The notes beneath the pieces were generated by a model. It did not search any database and was not told where the DNA came from. It worked only from the letters and a program-made list of their open reading frames with translations. This document shows positions 8,001-12,873 of a stretch of DNA of 12,873 bases, in pieces (the stretch's first letter is position 1; each line of letters starts with the position of its first letter). A program made the translations under genes and the position numbers. Origin of the DNA: CAZHUM01 sp046484045. Lineage in GTDB: Archaea > Thermoplasmatota > Thermoplasmata > Halarchaeoplasmatales > Halarchaeoplasmataceae. The DNA lies in the NCBI GenBank assembly GCA_046484045.1, contig JAWOBZ010000038.1, forward strand, positions 1 to 12,873. Reading direction: 5' to 3'.

Positions 8001-10079
8001 GACAGCCTCACACTAGAATATTACACATCCAGCGGTACGTGGACTGAAGCATGGAGTACCGCAGGTGATGGAACACTACATTCCACTTACGATTACACGG
8101 AGTTCTCAATCACAAATGCAGATGCTTACCACGCCAACTTCCAATATAGATTCGTCAGTGTTGGAAGCGGCTCAGGCTACGACGATTTCTTCGTTGACGA
8201 TATCACATTTGACTATTCGGTCCCGATAACCGACGGATGGCTGCAGTGCGATCCTTACAACGGAACGACCTCACCGCTTTCCAGCGGGACGGTGGACGTG
8301 ACAGTGGATTCGGGCACTTTAGACCCTGGATACCATCAGGAGAATATAACCATAGCGAGCAACGACCCCGATACGGATATTATTCTGGTTCCAGTCAACG
8401 TTACGGTCCTTTCAGCAGGACACGACATAAGCGTGACTGATATGACCGTAGAAGGGCCTGATGAAGCGGGACACACCCACTGGGTGAACGGAACAGTTCT
8501 CAATCAAGGTCAGAACGACGAGACAAACATAGAAGTTCAATTCCTGGTAGACGGCGTTCTTGAAGACAGTACTATTATCGCCAGTCTCCTTTCATCACAG
8601 CAAGATACGGTCCACTTTACATGGATACCTTCTTTAGCGGGTAATTATACGTTAACACTTTACGCAGTACCGGTAACCAACGAGAACTCCACATCTGATA
8701 ATTGGTACAACAAGAGCAAAGAGATATTCGCCAACCCGAATATAGTGACTACACCATCATCATTTGAATTCGCGATGCCTACTAATTCAACAGATACTGA
8801 CACTTTGACAATCGAGAATGATGGACTAGCACCACTCGATTGGGAGATAGCAGTCTCAGGTCCTCAAGGTGTTGTTATAAACGAGTTCTATGGAGGAGAC
8901 CCGGATTCAGTAGAATTGTACAACTACGGTCCGGCAGTCGACATGTCCGGTTGGCGGTGGTACTGGCAGGATGAAAGAGGCTACTGGGGCAACTATACGA
9001 TACCTGCTGGATTCACACTGGGTTCTCAGAGTTTTGTCATAATAGATGAAAGCAGTGGTACGAATAATCAAACACATCTGTTCATGAATTCCAACATGAT
9101 GTGGTCACCCGGTTCCAGCGGTGGAATGGCAGGAGGTCTTTATGATGCAAGCAATAATCCAGTAGATTATTTCAGAACCTCTGGCTCAACGGACCCACCA
9201 CCGACGGGTCACTGGTATGCACCTGATATAAGCGGTATGACCAGCACTTACGATGTCGGATACAGAAACTGTGATCAAGATACCAATTGTGGTGATGACT
9301 GGACGGCTTCGAGCACGTACTCAAAGCTTGCACTCAACCCAGGACAGACAGGAGTCAGCGGGGCCACCGCGAGCTGGCTCTCGGTTTCGCCCACTAACGG
9401 CACAACAGATGCACTGAGCGAAGATTATTCCACCTTGACAGTGGACACATCGGGACTAACTAACGGTTTCTATCGGACCAATCTGACGGTACTCACTAAC
9501 GATCCGGACCCAGGGCAGGACAACTTCAAGATACCTGTGAATCTAACTGTAACCGATCTAACGAGCACTCAGTTATCCCTGAGTTCCGGTTGGGAGTTCG
9601 TATCTTCCCAGATAGTTCCGGACGACACATCGATAGTGAACATACTAGAGGACGGAACAAACGGCATCTCGGGAAGCTACGACAAGGTGATGTACTACGA
9701 TGCCACGAACAAGGAATGGAGGACCTACGTACCCGGCAGAAGTTCACACTTCAACGACTTGGATATCTGGGACGAGGACATGGGTCTATGGCTCCACATG
9801 ACCGGTGCGGACACGCTGACGATAGAGGGATATCAACCGACAACAACAGCGATAACGCTTCAGCCGGGTTGGAACATGGTGGGTTATCCGTCTGCTACCG
9901 ATCAGTTGGCCAGCAACACCCTGCCGGCCGAGGTGACAAAGATCGGAGTTTTCAACGGCGCCATGCAGTACAACGTCGAATACATCTCGGACCTATCGAC
10001 TTACACAATGACCGCGGGAGAAGGTTACTGGGTCTACAACGGTGCTGACTACGGCGTGCAGTGGAACGTGGACTACTGA
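5091..10079 (+). CDS. Secreted gingipain-type (C25) cysteine peptidase with large multidomain tail
   Basis: 1662 residues. GGAGG at 5076-5080 is ten nt before this ATG; an in-frame ATG at 5121 would also leave a signal sequence. Signal peptide about 1-33 (hydrophobic 13-30, AIA before G34). Prodomain about 65-255, resembling the C25 propeptide. Peptidase domain about 263-652: the His-Gly motif (H503-G504 in HRDHGAREG) and C536 (SVNCQTGWF) are exactly 33 residues apart, as are the catalytic His211 and Cys244 of gingipain RgpB. An Ig-like domain (about 656-735) follows. Then come two homologous units (738-1107 and 1110-1488), each a CARDB domain plus a BACON-like sandwich. The first is interrupted by a MAM/ConA-like jelly roll, the second by a lamin-tail-like domain. 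Residues 1491-1662 hold two GWN...GYW-type repeats. There is no C-terminal membrane helix, so the tail probably handles surface retention or substrate binding. The likely role is extracellular protein digestion. Substrate specificity cannot be read from the sequence. Sequons are abundant in the tail. Confidence 0.92.
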   Translation: MKLKEGIESRMLVKVLSTVIFFILLFSITSAIAGVTDEVEEKEEKSLETAGMFSIDKNTKERLSLSMRCAEPMINEITVEGRIYTLLSTPEIEHTTTPGKPMLPHTSSTVAVPNLDVDLKITGTDYYEIDTGKIYPAQNPHPDSLDDYQDEFVIDEDLYSTDEFYPENAASINYKGNLRGIPFVQLGFYPVSYNPVKGIARVYTDVDIELTWDNTKTFNMDERLKSRHFESYYSNVFSNWAGFETNYEDELTARSKTTRGPSGCEYLIITDPLFIDAANTLANWKLERGIDTNVVDTTETGNTSSEIASYIRDAYNTWTPAPSYVLLLGDAENIATNYNNTHPYHGTATGTDLWYYTLDGSDYYPDMFYGRIPVDTQFDADNFIGKIVDYEVDPPYNSNYYRNVSVAAYFQDPGGDGYEDRRFVRTAEEIRDNLHNFTYYNVSRIYCTDASIDPTNYNDGTYANGQPLPADLLRSNGFAWDGDAADIKSHIDNGSFILQHRDHGAREGWGDPYFMIDEINSLDNGDLLPIVYSVNCQTGWFDHETDDSSDGTSTESFCEEFIRKEQGGCVCAFGATRVSYSGYNDYLTKGWYDALWPEFDPSLGSSTPMYTVGEICNYGKSYMADTWGDSWGYEELEFEIFHVLGDPTMEVWTEEPGTMTVSHPSSYPSGTTQVVVNVSEDDAFVSLVQDGQIIGTNHSSGGQAIINVNPLVGGIVNVTATKHNFRPYRGSIIVPSGDHDIAVKNLNVPSNNVAGDPINVDADIYNMGTSDETNVEIQLKVDGAIENTTTIASILSGDIEPVTLSWAPTFGGDYFVEMYAVPVADENITWNNVKNDTAHVTAYPDIWVDPKGFDFSLVKGDIGTDTLTIYNDGLADLDYEITTLQGGETVFDDFPTSGTFDSNIWDTAGLSGTPEVDDVGVSEPSEPYSMRLNGDGDTVPSVVYDTTTSDTIDFSFYYELGGGGEAPDSGDSLTLEYYTSSGTWTEAWSTAGDGTLHSTYDYTEFSITNADAYHANFQYRFVSVGSGSGYDDFFVDDITFDYSVPITDGWLQCDPYNGTTSPLSSGTVDVTVDSGTLDPGYHQENITIASNDPDTDIILVPVNVTVLSAGHDISVTDMTVEGPDEAGHTHWVNGTVLNQGQNDETNIEVQFLVDGVLEDSTIIASLLSSQQDTVHFTWIPSLAGNYTLTLYAVPVTNENSTSDNWYNKSKEIFANPNIVTTPSSFEFAMPTNSTDTDTLTIENDGLAPLDWEIAVSGPQGVVINEFYGGDPDSVELYNYGPAVDMSGWRWYWQDERGYWGNYTIPAGFTLGSQSFVIIDESSGTNNQTHLFMNSNMMWSPGSSGGMAGGLYDASNNPVDYFRTSGSTDPPPTGHWYAPDISGMTSTYDVGYRNCDQDTNCGDDWTASSTYSKLALNPGQTGVSGATASWLSVSPTNGTTDALSEDYSTLTVDTSGLTNGFYRTNLTVLTNDPDPGQDNFKIPVNLTVTDLTSTQLSLSSGWEFVSSQIVPDDTSIVNILEDGTNGISGSYDKVMYYDATNKEWRTYVPGRSSHFNDLDIWDEDMGLWLHMTGADTLTIEGYQPTTTAITLQPGWNMVGYPSATDQLASNTLPAEVTKIGVFNGAMQYNVEYISDLSTYTMTAGEGYWVYNGADYGVQWNVDY
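7302..9554 (+). repeat. Protein-level tandem duplication in the peptidase tail
   Basis: Unit 1 (7302-8411) and unit 2 (8418-9554) encode homologous blocks with a period of about 372 residues. Matched pairs are HDIAVKNLNV/HDISVTDMTV, SDETNVEIQLKVDG/NDETNIEVQFLVDG, YAVPVADEN/YAVPVTNEN, TDTLTIYNDGLADLDYEI/TDTLTIENDGLAPLDWEI, and SNDPD/TNDPD near the ends. The inserted segments (7746-8228 and 8859-9371) are unrelated to each other. The nucleotide sequence has diverged, so the duplication is old. Confidence 0.85.
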
Positions 10080-10105
10080 GCACGAAACAAAAACCTTTCC
10101 AAAAC

Positions 10106-10114
10106 CTTTTTATC
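10106..10114 (+). promoter_or_regulatory. TATA-like box of the ftcD-type gene
   Basis: CTTTTTATC is centred about 35 nt before the ATG at 10145, which predicts a leader of ten nt or less. No ribosome-binding site is present, which agrees with leaderless translation. The T run 10107-10112 lies shortly after the peptidase stop and might also help terminate the upstream transcript. Confidence 0.45.
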
Positions 10115-10144
10115 TTTTCTATCTTTCGAGCATTCTGTGTTAGC

Positions 10145-11983
10145 ATGGAACTCGTAGAATGTGTACCGAATTTCTCAGAGGGTCGTGACAGAGGCGTCAT
10201 AGACGAGATCACAGGAGAGATAGAGAGCGTTGAAGACGTCGAACTGAAGGATATCGACATGGGAGCGGATATGAACAGGACGGTTGTCACCTTCGTCGGC
10301 AGTCCAGATGGAGTTAAAGAAGCCGCCTTCAGGGCGATAAAGAAAGCATCAGAGATCATCGATATGAGCAAACACAAAGGAAGTCACCCGCGTATGGGTG
10401 CCACGGACGTGTGCCCCTTCGTTCCAGTTAGCGGAGTCACCATGGAGGACTGCGTCGATATCGCCAAAGAGGTCGGTGAAAGGGTCGGTGATGAGTTAGG
10501 CATACCAGTTTACCTTTATGAGGAAGCAGCGACGGAGGAAAAAAGGGAGAATTTAGCCACCGTACGGAGCGGGGAATACGAAGGTCTGGAGGAAAAACTG
10601 AAGGATCCGGAGTGGAAGCCAGATTTCGGATCTGCGGATCACACGGACACAGTCAAGAAGAGCGGTGCGACCGTCATCGGTACAAGAGAGTTCCTGATAG
10701 CCTACAACATAAATCTCAACACCCGACAGACCAAGATAGCCTGGGACATCGCATTCGACATCAGGGACAGGGGCAGGGCCAAGAGAGGCGGGAGTCCAGA
10801 TAATCATTACTGGAAGGGAGAAGTCGTTAGATACGAAGAAGGTAAATTCCCATGCGGTGAATGTGATTTCATCGCTGAAAGTTTTGCCGAGGTCCACGAG
10901 CACACGGAAAAAGAGCACGGATACTGTCTGGAAGATCTTCTCATAGAGTACTACGATTACGACATCGAAAACCTAGAGGGCAAAGCGGTGAAGAAGAAAG
11001 GCAAGTTCGATCACTGTAAGGCTATCGGCTGGTACGTGGATGATTACAAACGTGCTCAGATATCTATCAACCTAACCAATTACAAAGAAACGTCGATCCA
11101 CGCCGTTTACGACGAGGCGAAAAGGTTAGCCAGGAACATGGGTGTGGAGGTAACGGGAAGCGAGATCGTCGGCTTGGTACCATACAAAGCACTGCTGGAC
11201 AGCGGTAAGTACTACCTTAAGAAGCAGAACCAACCAACCGGTATACCAGAGCAGGACATAATCGAGATAGCGATTCAATCACTAGGACTCAGAGACGTGT
11301 CCGAATTCGATCCAGACGAGAAACTCATCGGAGGGCCGGTCGTAAAAGAGGAAGACCTGATCGCTGTGAGAACCGATGAGTTCATACACGAAGTATCAAG
11401 GGACTCTTCGACACCTGGAGGAGGCAGCATCGCAGCGCTCTCGGGTTCCTTGGGGGCCGCATTAACTTCCATGGTATGCAATTTGAGTACCGGCGGAAGG
11501 GGTACAGAGGAACAGGACGAGGTCCTGATGCCCGCTGCGGAAAAAGCGCAGGAACTGAAGGACGAACTGCTGAAAGCCGTGGATGAAGACACCAATGCAT
11601 TCGACGATTACGTGGCCGCCAAACAGATGCCGAGATCGACTTCGGAAGAGAAGAAGAGGAGAAAGAAGGCCATGGAAGAGGGTCTGAAACACGCCGTCGA
11701 AGTACCCATGGATACTGCCAGGTTGTCCGCAGAGGTGTTCGATATCGCTATGAAAGCTGCGGAACACGGTAAATCCAGCGCTGTCAGTGACGCACTGGTG
11801 AGTGCACTGATGGCACATTCCGGGGTATTGGGCGGGATCGCAAACGTCAAGATCAACCTCAAGGACCTGGACGACCATGAGTTCATAGAGGAAAAATTAA
11901 AAGAGTGTGAAGAGTTGGAAAAAGAATCTAAGGAAAAATTAGAAAAGATTATTAAAACCATCGAACCTAAGTTATCACCATAA
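10145..11983 (+). CDS. ftcD: Bifunctional glutamate formimidoyltransferase / formimidoyl-THF cyclodeaminase with zinc-finger insertion
   Basis: 612 residues. It transfers the formimino group of N-formimino-L-glutamate, from histidine breakdown, to tetrahydrofolate, then releases ammonia to give 5,10-methenyl-THF. The start is ATG 10145, because MELVECVPNFSEG is the family's usual N-terminus; the open frame back to 10061 overlaps the peptidase and is rejected. Formimidoyltransferase N-terminal part about 1-180, with HPRMGATDVCPF at 81-92 holding the family's catalytic His (H81). Second transferase part 181-382 (FLIAYNINL, AIGWYVDDY, VTGSEIVGLVP). Cyclodeaminase about 406-605, opening with DEFIHEV and STPGGGSIAAL (422-432). 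The fused order matches animal FTCD, which has 541 residues. The extra length is mainly an insertion at about 212-290 carrying C237-x2-C240-x12-H253-x4-H258, a canonical C2H2 zinc finger. Other histidine-degradation genes are not in the window. The phosphatase gene starts 2 nt downstream. Confidence 0.93.
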   Translation: MELVECVPNFSEGRDRGVIDEITGEIESVEDVELKDIDMGADMNRTVVTFVGSPDGVKEAAFRAIKKASEIIDMSKHKGSHPRMGATDVCPFVPVSGVTMEDCVDIAKEVGERVGDELGIPVYLYEEAATEEKRENLATVRSGEYEGLEEKLKDPEWKPDFGSADHTDTVKKSGATVIGTREFLIAYNINLNTRQTKIAWDIAFDIRDRGRAKRGGSPDNHYWKGEVVRYEEGKFPCGECDFIAESFAEVHEHTEKEHGYCLEDLLIEYYDYDIENLEGKAVKKKGKFDHCKAIGWYVDDYKRAQISINLTNYKETSIHAVYDEAKRLARNMGVEVTGSEIVGLVPYKALLDSGKYYLKKQNQPTGIPEQDIIEIAIQSLGLRDVSEFDPDEKLIGGPVVKEEDLIAVRTDEFIHEVSRDSSTPGGGSIAALSGSLGAALTSMVCNLSTGGRGTEEQDEVLMPAAEKAQELKDELLKAVDEDTNAFDDYVAAKQMPRSTSEEKKRRKKAMEEGLKHAVEVPMDTARLSAEVFDIAMKAAEHGKSSAVSDALVSALMAHSGVLGGIANVKINLKDLDDHEFIEEKLKECEELEKESKEKLEKIIKTIEPKLSP

Positions 11984-11985
11984 CA

Positions 11986-12819
11986 ATGGCATATATCATC
12001 GATAAAATACTGGAAGGAAAACCCTTTTTCATATCTGAAAACAGATTCATCGACGTTTTAGAGAAGGCATCGGAAGTTCTAGAAGCGGAGAACTTAGTTG
12101 AGAAGAGCTGGGATGAGTTCCTGGTGGTCGGCGACACCCATGGGGACCTATCCGCCACGGTACAAGCGGTGCAGTACGGCATGGATAATCACATACCGGC
12201 GATATTTTTAGGGGATTACGTGGACAGAGGTGATGAACAGCTGGAGAATTTGATTTTCCTGCTGTCATTGAAGATAGAGCATCCCAGCAGCATAATATTA
12301 CTCCGCGGTAACCATGAAACTCTGAAGATGAATCAATACTACGGGTTCAGGGACGAGCTCTTGGAACATTTTCCAGAGAATTTTTTCGACGTGATAATAG
12401 GACTTTACGAACTGCTGCCCGTGGCGGCCGTGATCAATGATGGATATTTTATGGTGCACGGAGGCATTCCTTCATCCATCGAAAACATCGATGAGATCAA
12501 AGATCTCAGCCTTTCAGATGGAGCCTACGATGAACTGCTGTGGAACGATCCCACGGAAGAAGAGGATGGATTCGCTTACAACAACCTCAGGGGCATCGGC
12601 CATCTATTCGGAAAGACTGTCTTCGACGATTTCTTAGAGAAGAACGACATGGAGATGGTCTTTAGAGCACATCAGGCCTTCGAAGACGGCTATAGGTACT
12701 TTTTCGACGATAAACTCTTATCCCTCTTTTCAGTCCCCGATTACAGAGACGAGAACGATGCCAAATTCTGTAAAGTCTCCGAAGACGGCGTAGAGTTGAT
12801 AGATATCTCTAAAGAGTGA
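11986..12819 (+). CDS. PPP-family metallophosphatase (PP1/PP2A-like serine/threonine phosphatase)
   Basis: 277 residues. All signature motifs are present: GDTHGD (49-54), GDYVDRG (76-82), RGNHE (107-111), VHGG (157-160), WND (186-188), RGIGHLFG (202-209), RAHQ (227-230), and LFSVPDY (247-253), the counterpart of the FSAPNY loop. D50, H52, D77, N109, H158 and H229 fit the two-metal centre that hydrolyses phosphate monoesters. The length suits a compact archaeal catalytic domain; about 40 extra N-terminal residues precede the first motif and no regulatory domain follows. It is soluble and cytoplasmic. Its ATG is 2 nt after the ftcD stop, with no separate promoter or ribosome-binding site seen, so it is probably co-transcribed. 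Its substrate could be phosphoproteins, but a diadenosine-polyphosphate or other small-molecule role (as in bacterial ApaH/PrpE-like relatives) cannot be excluded. Confidence 0.93.
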   Translation: MAYIIDKILEGKPFFISENRFIDVLEKASEVLEAENLVEKSWDEFLVVGDTHGDLSATVQAVQYGMDNHIPAIFLGDYVDRGDEQLENLIFLLSLKIEHPSSIILLRGNHETLKMNQYYGFRDELLEHFPENFFDVIIGLYELLPVAAVINDGYFMVHGGIPSSIENIDEIKDLSLSDGAYDELLWNDPTEEEDGFAYNNLRGIGHLFGKTVFDDFLEKNDMEMVFRAHQAFEDGYRYFFDDKLLSLFSVPDYRDENDAKFCKVSEDGVELIDISKE

Positions 12820-12823
12820 AGAC

Positions 12824-12849
12824 ATCTATTTTCTATATAGAAGATAGAT
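12824..12849. terminator. 26-nt palindrome after the phosphatase gene, probable transcript end or regulatory site
   Basis: The 26 bases pair along their full length (one G-T pair), with the centre TTCTATATAGAA at 12831-12842 perfectly palindromic. The palindrome starts 5 nt after the stop codon. As RNA it would form a long A/U-rich hairpin; as DNA it could be an operator for a gene beyond the window. No T run follows within the sequence given, so a classical terminator is not certain. Confidence 0.4.
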
Positions 12850-12873
12850 TCAATTATAGATAGAAATAAATAT

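Noticed and set aside
9590..10048. 152-residue open frame inside the peptidase gene on the same strand
   Set aside because: It is a shadow of the C-terminal GWN...GYW region in another frame, with no recognisable domain and a Arg/His-rich, biased composition.
10061..10144. N-terminal extension of the ftcD-type protein into the end of the peptidase gene
   Set aside because: The family starts at MELVECVPNFSEG, the extension overlaps another gene, and the TATA-like box lies between the two candidate starts.
11462..11961. Long minus-strand frames opposite the cyclodeaminase domain
   Set aside because: They mirror a confidently identified coding region, have no ribosome-binding site and show no domain.
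1..12873. CRISPR array, insertion sequence or integrase
   Set aside because: No regularly spaced direct repeats and no transposase or recombinase motifs were seen in any reading frame examined.

Overview
The window looks archaeal. Genes are preceded by A/T-rich TATA-like boxes about 25-35 bp from the start instead of bacterial -35/-10 pairs. Some starts look leaderless (the ftcD-type gene) and others have GGTGAG or GGAGG ribosome-binding sites. Several proteins have architectures common in archaea: small zinc ribbons joined to helix-hairpin-helix motifs, and surface proteins with an N-terminal membrane anchor. A secreted gingipain-type (C25) peptidase plus a histidine-degradation folate enzyme suits a protein-fermenting member of the Thermoplasmatota, such as the sediment group MBG-D/Thermoprofundales. 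That placement is inference from gene content, not from a marker gene.

Layout: (1) 1-261, minus strand, the 5' end of a small membrane protein cut by the window edge, divergent from everything else. (2) 391-3432, three consecutive plus-strand paralogues, each with the same N-terminal membrane anchor and a related beta-rich ectodomain but a different C-terminus: a parallel beta-helix, nothing extra, or a second membrane helix. (3) 3429-4961, overlapping the third paralogue by 4 nt, an unusual membrane protein with four zinc ribbons, a helix-hairpin-helix pair and a long acidic linker. (4) 5091-10079, a 1662-residue secreted C25 cysteine peptidase with a long multidomain tail. Two homologous tail units each carry a different domain inserted at the same place. 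(5) 10145-11983, a fused formimidoyltransferase-cyclodeaminase with a C2H2 zinc-finger insertion. (6) 11986-12819, a PPP-family metallophosphatase 2 nt downstream, followed by a 26-nt palindrome.

How the parts may work together: the peptidase would digest protein outside the cell. The ftcD-type enzyme would recover the one-carbon unit and ammonia from formiminoglutamate, the product of histidine breakdown. The paralogue trio and the zinc-ribbon membrane protein look like a cell-envelope module of unknown role; the 4-nt overlap argues that the last two are translated together. No rRNA, complete tRNA, CRISPR array, transposase or integrase is visible. There is no gene-free stretch longer than 300 bases; the largest gap (2467-2709) holds short palindromes and a probable promoter.
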